Shown here: positions 46,070 through 57,439 of the stretch, in pieces
Layout of the letters: every line of letters begins with the position of its first letter
Numbering within the stretch: the stretch's first letter is position 1
Assembly (NCBI GenBank): GCA_964017155.1
Contig: OZ024866.1
Location: forward strand, 28,661,105 to 28,725,104
DNA: 64,000 nt
From: Oasisia sp. SBJ-2009
Lineage: Eukaryota > Annelida > Polychaeta > Sabellida > Siboglinidae
Reading direction: 5' to 3'
The notes under the pieces: generated by a model
Database searches by the model: none
Told to the model about the DNA's origin: nothing
Seen by the model: the letters and a program-made list of their open reading frames with translations, nothing else
Program-made: the position numbers and the translations under genes

Positions 46070-46276
46070 CTAGGAATTCCCGACAAGAAAGTCAAACGTC
46101 ATCCACATTCCAGCAAGAGATCTGTATCTGCCAAGAGTATCACACTCCAGAATGTTCTCCACTTTTATGAAACGTTCTTCTGGCATCAGTTGCGTGCAAA
46201 GAGGCACATTCTTCAATTGAGAAGCTTCTACAAAGTCGAGTGGGTCAAGATTTTGCCGTTTCCGTGCCTTTGCTCT
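46070..46276 (-). CDS. YqaJ-type nuclease exon 2 (C-terminal tail)
   Basis: It begins RAKARKRQNLDPLDFVEASQ after the acceptor CTTTCAG and ends FLVGNS then TAG. The basic KARKR could be a nuclear localisation signal. The exon is linked to exon 1 by phase and proximity only. Confidence 0.65.
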   Translation of the reverse strand, partial: RAKARKRQNLDPLDFVEASQLKNVPLCTQLMPEERFIKVENILECDTLGRYRSLAGMWMTFDFLVGNS

Positions 46277-47458
46277 CTGAAAGTAGACAGTAAATTTAGT
46301 CACATAATTTGGTGTGATGTATTGTTCAGCCATTTAGAAAAAATTAATAGGCATCTCTTTAAAATTCGATTTTGTTAACCATACATGTGTTTGCATATTT
46401 ATTATTTTTCACTGACAACACAAGTCTACACTAGGAATTTATGACAAGCTGATATTGAAATGAGAGTTGCATTAAATTATATAACATCAGTAATCACAGC
46501 CATATTTTACTCAGTATTGGTTCCTAGCTTCTTGATGATATTTTCATGTGGGTTAGGGTGTCTGTTTTGCTACTTGCATACTGTAATGTTTCATGCAGTA
46601 TGTAGTATGTACAGTGCGAAAGTCAGTCAACAAAGTTCCTGTTTCTATGTACTCTGCTAATTGGATCATTTACTGTAAGCGAGTACAGGTAAAACCAAGT
46701 AGAGTTTGCAGTTCTAAGAGCTGCGTAGGTATTTTTTCTACTACAAGCATATTTCTCTAGTCCCAAAGCATAGAAATTGCATTGATCATATCAACAGCTT
46801 TTATTTGTCTGCTATAAAAGCATTTCTATATAATATACATTCAAATATTCACCTGCAATAACTGACAGAAATGCATGAGTTTTGTTGTCATGACAGCCCA
46901 GTAAGCTTTGTTGAAGTAGACCCGTTTCAGTTGAATCTCTCGACTGCGTTCGCAGATGGCGAGGAAGTCGCACCACTGGTGCTCTGAGACGGCCATCTGT
47001 CCCTGCATCTGAGCCATGTACATGCGTGGAATCGCATGTGGCACTGTTGTCTTCTCCTGGTACATTTGATACACAGGCGCCTTGTACTCTACCAAGCCTA
47101 TACATGTCCTTGTTCCCTGACCGCTGGCATAAACCTTGGCATCTGGAGAGGCACCAACCAAGTTATACAACGGATCTGTCTCGGACGGCACCCAAAATCC
47201 ACTATCACGTGTCACGTAGCCTGTCAACAGTTGGTAACACTCGTTGAGCACTGGCTCAAAGGCAACGCCGTGTGCAGTGAAGCCATTGTCGGTGTCGTCA
47301 CTGTGACTGTCATCGTTGGACAGAAGTGATGCCAGGAAGTGATACGGTTTCCCGCGCCCCACTCCGACTGCGTCGCCAAACCTAGACGCCGTCAACGACA
47401 CAGTGTGCCGCAGTTCAAACCACTTGGCACTTCTTTGTTTCACGTCGATTTCGGTCAT
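46070..47458 (-). CDS. YqaJ / lambda-exonuclease-type nuclease, two exons (270 residues)
   Basis: Exons 47458-46853 and 46276-46070 join in phase 0 (donor CAG|GTGAAT, acceptor CTACTTTCAG) to 270 residues. The start ATG has an excellent context (CACCATGA). Motifs of the PD-(D/E)XK YqaJ-type viral recombinase fold are present in order: RSAKWFELR (9-17), TASRFG (23-28), HGVAFEP (63-69), SPD (104-106), EYK within GLVEYKAP (121-128) and a glutamine-rich MAQMQGQMAV (148-157). The acidic residues and lysine of SPD and ExK are the expected metal-binding and catalytic set. The fold is typical of phage 5'-3' exonucleases; in animals such genes are often linked to mobile elements. The 68-residue second exon has no motif that I recognise. 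Whether the gene is host or transposon-derived cannot be told here. Confidence 0.85.
46853..47458 (-). CDS. YqaJ-type nuclease exon 1 (catalytic domain)
   Basis: It carries 202 codons from ATG to the donor, with the whole predicted nuclease core intact and no stop or frameshift. That argues against an old pseudogene. Confidence 0.85.
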
Positions 47459-47799
47459 GGTGACACTTCGATTCTACGATATTAATGGATAGGTGTGAAA
47501 TTGTATGGGTATTGGGGGAATAACTGAGTATACCGTGAAATGTTCATTCGACGACGACTTCAGTCAGACTCTCAATTTTAGAGTCTCAGACGTCAGATTC
47601 AGTCACCTTTCCTACTCCTAACCAAGGCAACGACTCCAATTCTTCACGATTCATTATTAATATATCATGTCATGACTGTAGCAGTACTTTTTACTGGTCT
47701 GTAGTCATATACACAACTAAGCATCAATAAAACGTACACACCCCACATGCTATGCTAGCCTAATGCCGCCACCTGGACGATAATCGGCTTGTGAAGCAC

Positions 47800-48060
47800 G
47801 AAGGAGTGCTGCCACCTCACGGCAACGACACAAGGGACACCTCATTATTTTAGCGTCCTTATTTTAGTCGACATGCATCAGAGAAGCATTGAGTGTTGAC
47901 GACTTGTTGCCGAGGATTTAGTAACGATTGTAAACAGTCATGCTGACCAACAACCAAATATCATAAACGCCTGGGGGCCACTAGCAACCACCAGATTACT
48001 CTCACGGCCGGTGTTCTATTTGCAGTTCCAGCGTCCGTGAGGTGGCAGCACGTTTTGTCC
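47800..48060. repeat. Inverted pair of a 15-bp motif shared with the dispersed family
   Basis: GTGCTGCCACCTCAC occurs at 47806 on plus and, inverted, ends at about 48051 on minus. The same or near-same word is at 52626 and 52922. The pair may mark the ends of a 245-bp element. Confidence 0.4.
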
Positions 48061-49184
48061 GCGATACTAGGGGAGAGGCATGCACTAGCGACCATCTGAT
48101 AAGACGCCATTGATTCGCGTTTACTGGGCTTCACAACTAGTCTTGGGACAGCAATGTGACCGTGTTATTACACAACGTTTCTAGTTGTTTGCAGCACTCA
48201 GCAGGGTTATATTAACTGAATATATTACGAGATTGCTTAATTCCTTGGTGATGCCGCGCCACTAAGCTCGATCTTCGAGGATAGCTGGCGCATAAGAAGT
48301 CATCATCATTATTATATTATGGTTACAATGTTATGATCTTAAAATGATTCATTGAGCTAGCCAGCCGTTTTCATAACATGTATGACAGGCCAACCTGTTT
48401 ATGCTGGCATAGTGCTTGTTCTCAAAGTTCGGGTCAACCTCCCATCCACTGTCTTCCGATGACATAAGTGAGGTAAGACCACAATGAGGCATTCGTCCGC
48501 CATTACCCGTGCGACCAAAGAATACCCTATAGAAACAGCATTATGCAGGTTATCTGAATTTCTGTGAGCACATATGTAGTGTTGAGTGAGTAGAAATTAT
48601 GATTTTGTGCAGCGTGGCATCAGAGCTGTCAAATTATGACAGCTGTCAGTCGGTGCATTTCTGCTCATTAGCGCAGTTGTCATTTTGCTTGGTGATGTAA
48701 TCAAAGACAATCCGTGGGTGGTTCAAGCAGAAATGGAGGGGTGTAAGGTTGGAAATAAGTTCATAGGAGTCTGAGGTGTGAGAATTTCACGAATTTTCAC
48801 AAAACTTCTGTCTATGGAATATAAATATGCTGTGAAATTGTCAATAACAGATCTCTTCACGTTTAATAGGAAATGCATGAAGGAAACGTTATAATGGTCG
48901 CCTGTGGAAAATGCAAATGTAGTCTGACTCCAAGTGGAGACAAAACGGGTGAGAAGCTTTGAAGTGACGTCATCGCGTGTGTGAACAGCGCAGTATCGCG
49001 AGGTCCAGGTGACTTGGGTGCAAATGGAGGTTTTCGTTGAGGCTCCTCCTCCTTCATGATTGACATATCAGGATCTGCATCTGCCCCCTGGCTCGAGGCA
49101 AAGGATACTTGACCAATCCTCCTCCTCACTGGTCTCGTTTTGTCACTGCGATCTTACTTCTCGTTATTGTCCACGTGTTGCTTT
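48061..49184. other. Unassigned; possible retroelement tail near 48250-48330
   Basis: CTCGATCTTCGAGGATAGC then CATCATCATTATTATATTA resembles a LINE 3' end; weak. The rest is unassigned. Confidence 0.3.
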
Positions 49185-49640
49185 GTCGACGACCAAATAC
49201 TCGGCAGGAAGGTAGTCGATGATTCAGCACTCGGCAGGAAGCTCGTCGGTGATCCAACAGTCAGCAGGAAGGTTGTCGATGATCCAGCACTATGCAGGAA
49301 GGTTGTTGATGATCCAGCAATCGGCAGGAAGGTTGTTGATGATCCAACACTCGGCAGAAAGCTCGTCGGTAATCTAGCACTCGGCAGGAAGGTTGTCGAT
49401 GATCCAGCAATGGGCAGGAAGCTTGTCGGTGATCTAGCACTCGGCAGGAAGGTTGTCGATGATCCAGCAATGGGCAGGAAGCTTGTCGGTGATCTAGCAC
49501 TCGGCAGGAAGGTTGTCGATGATCCAACACTCGGCAGGAAGCTTGTCGATGATCCAGCATTCGGCAGGAAGGTTATCGATGATCCAGCACTCGGTAGGAA
49601 GATTGTCGATGATCCAGGACTCGGCAGTAACTCTAAAGTT
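49185..49640 (+). repeat. 30-bp minisatellite, about 15 copies
   Basis: The unit is CTCGGCAGGAAGGTTGTCGA plus TGATCCAGCA. Three unit variants recur in order (GTTGTCGATGATCCAGC, GCTTGTCGGTGATCTAGC). Frames stay open on both strands (LGRKVVDDPA on plus); I do not call a gene. Confidence 0.93.
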
Positions 49641-50199
49641 ATTCCCTGCATACATACGCACCCATGCACGCATACACATATGTTGAACACATAATGCACG
49701 AAACCCTCCTTAAATTTGAAGAACCTCGAGGGGTGATATCGGAGGTTTAGTGGTGCTTCAATGTGGATGTTTGGAGTACCTCGCCAGAGTGCAACTAGTT
49801 AGAAACCTTGATGTGAAGATTTCTGGGAGCATCGTAGGTGGCAGCTGAAGGTTTTTTGGAGAACCTGACATTGGTTTGTTTCGGAGGGAGTAGGAAGATG
49901 TTTTCGGAGAGCATCAACCCCGAATATTCGTCTCGTTCCGACGCCAGTCCTCATAAACATAAAACAACACGCGGGATGAAAACAGTCGGAGTTATTTATA
50001 TCACACACATCCTACCGAGTTGATTTAATCCGTGCTCCACCAGACTATCTTCCTTGCATCCGCCCCATCTCCAATATCACAGTTGTAGTCCAAATAAGTT
50101 GCAATAATATTAACAAGTACAGGTGAATTAACAGCTTAGCTTAATTTATGTATTATGGTAGCATTTAGTCAACATGTAAGTGTATATAGTATATATATA

Positions 50200-50463
50200 G
50201 TGTGAACCGTTTTGATTGTAAATGATTTAATAAAATAAAAAGGGCTATAATAATAATAATAATACTTTATTTTTAACACCATCAAATCCCGGATGACTGT
50301 GCCGTCACGGGCATGTACATACATGTAAATAGCTAACCGTTATGGTGATAAATCGGCGTATACTGATTAACTAATGATGATAGTAATAATAATCTAAAGT
50401 AGTGATGCGCTCTGGTAAAATATAAAGTAGTAATACGCTCTGGTAAAATATAAAGTAGTAATA
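50200..50463 (-). repeat. Possible LINE 3' tail (ATT)n and 28-bp tandem repeat flanking the DNA transposon
   Basis: On the minus strand AATAAAGTATTATTATTATT follows GCCCGTGACGGCACAGTCAT, like a retroposon tail (50248-50330). From 50395, AGTAATACGCTCTGGTAAAA is repeated up to the transposon. Confidence 0.4.
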
Positions 50464-52187
50464 CCATAGAGGAAAGAAGTATAGAGGCGGCACTCGAGCT
50501 CTTTTGCGTTATTTCCGTATCCGCGCGCCATCTAGCGGCGTCGAAGTAAGAAATGTACACAAACGCACGTGTCAATATTCGGAGGCAGTTAAATATCACA
50601 ATAAATATGTATCTGCCAACAATGCATTTATCGATCGTATAAAGTAAAGGTTTTAAATAATAAGAATAGAGCACATCATGTTTACCTTTTAGGGGAAATT
50701 AACACAAAACTTAACTACGAGCGGCCCCATTGTGCTACATAAAACCTGTCTACTTTGAGCCATCGTCATGAATAAAAAAATTACATCATGTAAATGTGGA
50801 CCACGTGTTCTGGTGCAGCTTGGGCAAACAAAAAATATCAACAAATAAATAATGATGGTAAACCTCATAAGGTATGATGTACTAGGTAATGACATGTTTC
50901 AGCAAAAAAACAGCGTCCATAAAATGACGGAAAGATACGAATCAATCATCATATGCAGTTTGTGTCAATTTGTTCAGTAATGTATCTTTTCTGTATTTTT
51001 TGTGCTAGAATTTTTGAGGGTCCTGTACAAAGTTATTTGAAAATATGATACCTCTTTATTATGATCATTAAAAATTAAAGTTTTGTTTCCTAAATTCTTG
51101 AAGTGTCATACCGTGTCATATTTCAGTTGAGAGATTCACACTCACTAAAATATTGTCATATCTTGGATGTGTAATCATGTGTAATTAAAAACAGAGGGAA
51201 GCAACACATTTTTTAAAACTTTTAAATCCGTTAATCTCAATGCAGTTTTCATCAAATACTACATGTACGTACATGTATCTGTACTGAATCACAGTTACAA
51301 GGTATACTATTTTATACAACAGGTGGTCATGCTGGTGGTCAATACTGGTCATAACAAATAAATTTGATTGAATCTTATCAAACTACATAATATGCGTGCC
51401 CTGTATGGCATACGAACTTACCTAAATAGTGATCTGATAACATAGAAATAATTAAAAAAGGTGTCTAAAAACTATATTTCCAGGTTATCCGTACGAAAAT
51501 ATCCTGCAGATTGTAAACAGGTCTGCCGACGTTGCACCGCAGACGCGATGAATTGTGTAGAGTGTATTTCGCTAAAATGAAGAGTAGTGATCACAAACTG
51601 AATGCGTTATTACCAAATTGTCGAATTGTGCCATATGCCTTGAGGTTGTGTAACAAGTTACCTATCCCAAGGGTAAAAACTAATCGCTACAAAAATTCCT
51701 TAATTCCGTGGTGTTTAGAGCATTTTCAGATCGGCTAGTAATGGACATGTATTTTAATTTGATTTAATTAATTAATTTATTTATTTATTTTATAACAATG
51801 TTGATGGAAAGTATATTTTAATGTATATGTCTTAAATTTATTATGTAGGTTTCATATGATGATTTTAATTTTTAACAAGATATGCTAACATTGTACATTA
51901 ATATGATATTGTATGGAATTTTTGATTTTAGTATGAATGTACATGTACATTCCAACTGTAAAGTTGCCACATAATAAATTTATCTTATCTTTATCTTATT
52001 TTCACAACAAAAATATTTATTTTAAGCACTGATGCAAATACCAAAATGTTCTTTCACATTACTGGCGCATAGCCATTTCTGCATTTTCCATGTTGCCAAC
52101 ATCGTGCACGCAAGGCGGCGCTGCGTTTAGAATGTCACGCAATGATTAATAGGAGGAGTGCCGCCTCTATACTTCTTTCCTCTATGG
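50464..52187. mobile_element. Non-autonomous DNA transposon with 32-bp perfect TIRs
   Basis: 50464-50495 and 52156-52187 are exact reverse complements over 32 bp, starting CCATAGAGGAAAGAAG. The sequence TAATA stands directly outside both ends, a probable 5-bp target-site duplication. The flank is a short tandem repeat (unit near AGTAATACGCTCTGGTAAA), which gives the empty site. No transposase was found in the 1.7 kb. The superfamily is unassigned. Confidence 0.85.
51480..52005 (+). mobile_element. LINE 3' end nested inside the DNA transposon
   Basis: From about 51532 the plus strand reads LHRRRDELCRVYFAKMKSSD then PIPRVKTNRYKNSLIP, the C-terminal end of a non-LTR RT protein. A preceding piece (YPYENILQIV) is in another frame, so there is a frameshift. 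About 250 bp of AT-rich 3' sequence follows, ending in a short TTTATCTTA-type tail at about 51978-52001. Confidence 0.7.
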
Positions 52188-52762
52188 TAATACGCTCTGG
52201 TAAATATAAAGAAACTACATTATTATTATTGCCCAAAACAAACGTTTCCTTGACGAACACATCACACCAGATTTGAAATGTCGTGTGACGTTTTATAAGA
52301 AGATTTCATATTAATACCCTTCTTTGGATATGATGCTGGAGTAATGCGAGCAAGCGGGACAACAACGTAACTCAAAATGGTGATCCAACTTCAAGGGCTA
52401 AGAACTGATGGCTTATGGCAATTATGATGGTGATGATGTCGTGGGCTCGGTGGTGCCGGTGCCCGCTGATGCCAGGGACCGCTAATGCCAGGAGCCTCGG
52501 GTACCCGTCGCTGGTGCAAACAGACTATGAGTTAGTCTCGCTTAACCGACTGTCGCTCGGCTGCGTACCTTTGCCGAGAAGACAGTCTGGCCACTTGATT
52601 GTTATGTCATGCGAGGGGCTGAAAAGTGCTGCCACCTCGCGGAACCTAGCTAACTGAGGTAAATCCTGTCATCAATCTTACTTCATAAACAACTGCAATT
52701 TTGTATTTCTGTTTATTTTGAGTTTATTGTTGATTACTTTTAATGTAATAGTATTATCTTAT
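52188..52762. other. Unassigned, with a third dispersed-family core at 52605-52655
   Basis: GAGGGGCTGAAAAGTGCTGC is followed by CACCTCGCGGAACCTAGC, matching the core of the copy at 52763. Confidence 0.4.
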
Positions 52763-52985
52763 AAAAGTATATCCGTATTTCAATTTTATTTCATAGTTGG
52801 TGTGAGAGCTAATCAGCGTCTCTACCCTATAATCGGTAACGGAGTCCAATCGGTAAGGCCGCCCTGGTGGCAACATCGGCAGAGCAGCTAATCCTCCAGG
52901 TGGATTTTGAGGGGCTAAAACGTGCTGCCACCTCACGGAGCCTGGGTAATCAAGGCTAACAACGAGTCGGATGCTATGCCGTCCG
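52763..52985 (+). mobile_element. Dispersed repeat family, copy 1
   Basis: It is diverged but collinear with 63752-64000: GTATCCGTATTT, ATTTCATAG, TCTACCCTAT, AAGGCCGCCCTG, GGGGCTAAAA, CACCTCACGGAGCC and CAAGGCTA occur in the same order. It is non-coding as far as I can see. Confidence 0.6.
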
Positions 52986-54217
52986 GAGGTCGTGAGACGT
53001 TAGGGCCCGCTCCCGAAAGAGCCAGTCGCGTGCGGAGCGTGCTAGCCACAAAGGTCTGGCGCGTGCGCTGGGGCGAGGACCTGTTTCTCGAACTAATCAA
53101 CTACACGAGGCTCGCTGCAAGTCTGTGTGGCAGCACGTCGCCAAACCGTCTAAGTGTCACCTCTGGAAGTCGAACTGCGAGAAAGACGAGACACGGACAC
53201 GCCAGCTTTCTAAAGGAAAGCACATGACGGCTTAATTGTATTTCTAGTGGAAACGGCAGGGCCCCCTTTCGGTAAAAGGACACCGTTTTGGTGAAGAAAA
53301 ACACAAATACGCACGCACTTTTGGATGGCGTACCTATCCAAAAATTACCTTTTGAATAGTCAACAGATTACATCTGTTATCAACGTATTGTCATTTAGAT
53401 CTTGGAAGAGCGAGCTCTGATAATTACGGAAAAAGAAGAACGGTGGTATCTCGAACGACTACACCATTGGCTCAAAACAGCGACAAAATCATCGTAGCCG
53501 TTGGATCTGCTTGATTACAAGATATATAATAATGTTGTTCTCCTCTTGGCACCCCTGTCGCCGGGGTGAGGTTGGCAATGGTTACCATCGACGATCGTCT
53601 TTTCTTCCTTTTCTTCCTTTTTTCTTTCTTCATTTTTCTCTCACTGTGTTCTATATCAACAATCTTCCACTCCTATCTTTTGCTGTTGTTCTCCATTCTC
53701 CTCCCACTCTTTCCAGGTATGTCTTAACGTATTGCTCTCGTCGCATTAACGGTCTACTTTGCCTCCTTTTCCTTCCACGTTCTGGGCATCAGATCTCTTG
53801 GCCAGATTTCCATCTCCCATTCTTTCCACAGGACCGGCCTATTTAAACCTCCTCTTCAATATTTTTTGTTCTAAAAACTATCTTTCATTCCACCCTCCAC
53901 TCTCAGTCCGTCTATTCTTCTCTTATTCGCTCTCTTCACTCTCACGGTTCCTCTTATCCAGTTGTTTTCGCAAACCTGCAATTTCTCTTGTTGTTTCTCT
54001 GTTATGCCATCGTCTCTAAGCCATGCATTTATACTGTGGAAACACACGAGGCGAGCACCTTTCCATATATCCGTCTATCTCCCTTCACCCCTCGACTTTC
54101 CTCCAAGCGTTCACCCATGCTGTAGTCCTCCTGCGAATTTCGGTGTGCGAATTGTCATCCGAACATATCACTCAACCTAGGCATTTTCCCAACCGCGGCA
54201 AGGCACTCCTCTCTAAG
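52986..54217. other. Unassigned GC-rich then strongly pyrimidine-rich sequence
   Basis: 52990-53230 is GC-rich with a 101-codon open frame lacking recognisable motifs. 53530-54170 is C/T-rich on plus, starting with a hairpin ACCCCTGTCGCCGGGGT. It could be untranslated sequence of a mobile element. Confidence 0.3.
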
Positions 54218-54520
54218 AGCGCAGTGGCGCGGGGGTAGAGCCTCGGACTCTCGACTAAGAGAACCCAGGGTTCGAATCATGTGCTGCTGTGTTACAACCT
54301 TGGGCAAGTTTTTTCACTCTATATTGCTCCAGTTCGTACCTGGCTATAGACAGTGGTAGATATGTGTACGAGCAGCCTTCGCGCATTAATTGCAACATAC
54401 GGCTGGATGCTTCCTAGAGAAGTTGAGATGGTGTCTGAGTGAACAGGTAGGTCAGGGAAGTAAAGTGTAAAGCGCTTTGAGCAATCCTGAATATTGCATA
54501 CTGATTGGTAGTGGGACTCA
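54218..54520 (+). mobile_element. tRNA-derived SINE, copy 3 (best-preserved promoter)
   Basis: The head has an A-box-like GGCGCGGGGGTAGAGC and a canonical B box, GGTTCGAATCA (near 54271), spaced as in a tRNA gene. The body matches copies 1 and 2, and the tail reads AGTAAAGTGTAAAGCGCTTT. It is probably transcribable by RNA polymerase III (inference). Confidence 0.8.
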
Positions 54521-54793
54521 AATAAAATAGTCGACACCACCCGCCTCACATCGAAATTATAGTTATGCGAGTTCGTGTCAAAAAATTAAGTTTACGAAGA
54601 ATTGTCTATGGAAACGGATACTCTCAATCTCTGTAGGTCCCTACAAACGAGCTGTATAATTCTCCCATTACTGCCTCACATATAAAGCTCAGCCAGAACC
54701 ATTCTCGCAAGCCACCAGACGCAACGACCCTTGGCGCGCATCGGGAGCAAGGTGTGATTGTCGCCAAGTATATGTCTTGGATGATACAATACA

Positions 54794-55084
54794 ATGCAAC
54801 GCAACGCAACGCAACGCAACGCAACGCAACGCAACGCAACGCAACGCAACGCAACGCAACGCAACGCAACGCAACGCAACGCAACGCAACGCAACGCAAC
54901 GCAACGCAACGCAACGCAACGCAACGCAACGCAACGCAACGCAACGCAACGCAACGCAACGCAACGCAACGCAACGCAACGCAACGCAACGCAACGCAAC
55001 GCAACGCAACGCAACGCAACGCAACGCAACGCAACGCAACGCAACGCAACGCAACGCAACGCAACGCAACGCAACGCAACGCAA
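54794..55084. repeat. Pure (GCAAC)n pentanucleotide array, about 58 copies
   Basis: About 290 bp of GCAAC without a visible interruption. All six frames are open (QRNAT or ALRCV repeats), which explains several long spurious frames. Confidence 0.97.
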
Positions 55085-56162
55085 TGTATAATAATGCAAA
55101 AAATACAAATAATACTTTGATATCCATCGGGATGGAATTCATTTGGAGTGTCTGTCACAATAAAATAAGTGCACGTGCAATTTTAATATTATAAAATATA
55201 GTATCAAAATAACATCAGATAGTCTTAAATCTCATGACATCCTAGACTGTGAATTGACAAATGATATGAAAAATCCTGTTTACATTTTTAAGCTGGGGGA
55301 GGCTAGAGAGGACTTAGCCCCAATAATTTAAGTGGGACTGCAGATACAATACTTAGGGAAGTGTGTGGATTTTAGGGTGAAGTGGTTGTTTTTCGGTGAG
55401 TTTCGGTGAGGTATTTTGGCGAGCTGTATGTAGGGAAATGCAAACAGGTATTTTAGAGAGCCTTAAAGGTTGGGTTCCACGGGTTTCGGTGGGCATGGGG
55501 TGGTCGTGGGGGTGTAAATCGAGGTTCTTTGTGTTGCCTCACGTTGTGTTTTAGTCTTCGAGAAGGTGTAAATCAGGGGATTTGGAAAGCTTCAGCAGCC
55601 TATATTTTCTCAACGTTCCGATGCCAGTTGTGACAAAAGATCTAAGCGCGGGGTCAATGTACACATTTGACAAAGAAACATAGCACTAGAGTATAGACTA
55701 CAGCTCGGGCTAATCAAAGTTTTCATTAAAATACGACTGCAATTACAAACGCCATGCCCTATACGTTCTAGCCTACTGGTTTCGTAAACCGACCTAGCTA
55801 TTCCTAGCTGCCTTAGGCGGATTTTCCGCATAAGATATTCTAAATTACCCAGCTGGAATAGCAAGATTCACGAATGCGGCGCAACACAGACGTCTATTGC
55901 CAATAGCCACAGACTGGTTGACAGAAATTGAGCCATGTTCAGCCTGCAGAAATCATTTTAGCACCCTTGGTAGCCTTCGTGCAGGAGTGCGTGTTTGTGC
56001 GGTAATCCGACCGCCGCACCTGCACTACGTGCGCCTGCTTCCAATCCGCGCCTGTCACCTGTAGATATTTGTCACAACCACTGCCAGGCGTAATTGGAAT
56101 AAATTGCCTACGCATTCAATCACTGAAACATACGTTGCATGCAGGTGCAGAAATGTAATTAT
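55085..56162. other. Unassigned
   Basis: The G/T-rich part at 55300-55600 shares the word CGTTCCGA(T/C)GCCAGT with 49935, so it may be a mobile-element remnant. Confidence 0.3.
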
Positions 56163-56621
56163 ATTATTTGTTTTAAGATCTGCTATAGATAAGTATAGAG
56201 CATCTAAGCGTATGAGAAATTATTATACAGGAATGCAGGATCTTCGCCTAGCATGTAAGGTATAGGCCATAGCTCGACGTCATCGTGCGACATTATTCCA
56301 ATATTATAATAGGCTTGCCTGCGGGTGAAACGCCGAGCCGTCGTGCGATGGAGCGACAAAGATCATTGATCAACATGAGTAAAGATTGCTTTGACGTCAG
56401 TCGGTCGCCGCATCATATGATTACCATCGTTGGCTGCAAGTGCGGCGAGCGGGCGGCATGCGCTACACTAATTGCCAGTAGATCGGACTTGGCTCTCACC
56501 AATTATTACAAGTCTAGTCTGCCATCAGATTTCGCCGCTGTAGCACTTAGATTAACGCTAGGTGTGCAGCGAAGGTATTGTGCCTGTCATCGAACGGATA
56601 GCGAGCGTTTGAAGCGTTATA

Positions 56622-56716
<95 letters not shown>

Positions 56717-56865
56717 TGTTTTAAGATCTGCAATACATAACTAAGTATAGAGCATTTAAGCGTATGAGAAATTATTATACAGGAATGCAAGATCTTCGCC
56801 TAGCATGTAAGGCATAGGCCATAGCTCGACGTCATCGTGCGATATTATTCCAATATTATAATAGG
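56163..56865 (+). repeat. Direct duplication (about 151 and 155 bp) flanking 400 bp
   Basis: 56163-56313 and 56711-56865 are about 90% or more identical by eye, both running from ATTATTTGTTTTAAGATCTG to CAATATTATAATAGG. Between them lie unique sequence and a (TA)n tract that abuts the second copy. Confidence 0.8.
56618..56712. repeat. (TA)n microsatellite
   Basis: TA run adjoining the second copy of the 155-bp direct repeat. Confidence 0.95.
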
Positions 56866-56869
56866 TTTC

Positions 56870-57439
56870 ACCCGCCGACATTACCCTAGCCACGCTGGAG
56901 CGTCGCCTGTGTCACGTGCTAGGGCGCCAAACGCCTAGCGACGTAAATTGCGCGCGGCGTACAATCGCTGCGACACCGACCCGGCCAACTTTTCGGCGTT
57001 GATTTACGGCGTTCGAGTGCATGATTGATCGTTTTATACCCGCGTACTACTTCATTCGAAGAGCACACGCGGGTGGTTTACCCACCGTACACTAGCCGAA
57101 TGCGGGATCCTCTGCGTGCAGTTGTCGTGCGGGCAACTGGGCGTACCGAGAAGTGAGTTACACTTACAGGGCCAATTGTGATCGTGTTGTTGACACTGAC
57201 AGCCGTGCAGGTGGCGTACACGTTTTGCTTGTTTACGATCGTCGATCAACAAGCCGTTTAGTTGTAACAACGTGTTCTGTTCAGCAACATCTTCATCTGT
57301 TTTGGTTTTGGCCGCGCTAACAGGCGTATCAACGGATTAAAATCATCGCCCCGGTACCTCAGCAGTGAGATGCAAATCCAGGCGACGCGAACCGTTGTTG
57401 ACGCCACATTGACATTCGCGGACACTACTGTGAGTTAGC
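56870..57439 (+). promoter_or_regulatory. GC-rich promoter-like segment upstream of the MGCTPSR exon
   Basis: Unlike the AT-rich surroundings this stretch is rich in CpG (for example GCGCGCGGCG near 56950) and has no tandem repeats. A TATA-like TTTTATACCC lies near 57030. It ends at the predicted ATG. Its role as promoter or 5'UTR is an inference. Confidence 0.35.

Noticed and set aside
49140..49699. 184- and 181-codon frames on opposite strands
   Set aside because: The 30-bp unit keeps frames open on both strands; no splice, start or homology support. Not fully excluded.
52922..53227. 101-codon GC-rich frame as a gene
   Set aside because: It starts inside a dispersed repeat and has no recognised motif, so coding status is unsupported.
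54222..54295. Functional tRNA gene
   Set aside because: A and B boxes are present but no cloverleaf could be folded, and the sequence continues into the SINE body.
54624..55194. Six-frame open region around the GCAAC array
   Set aside because: A pentanucleotide without stops is open in every frame by construction.
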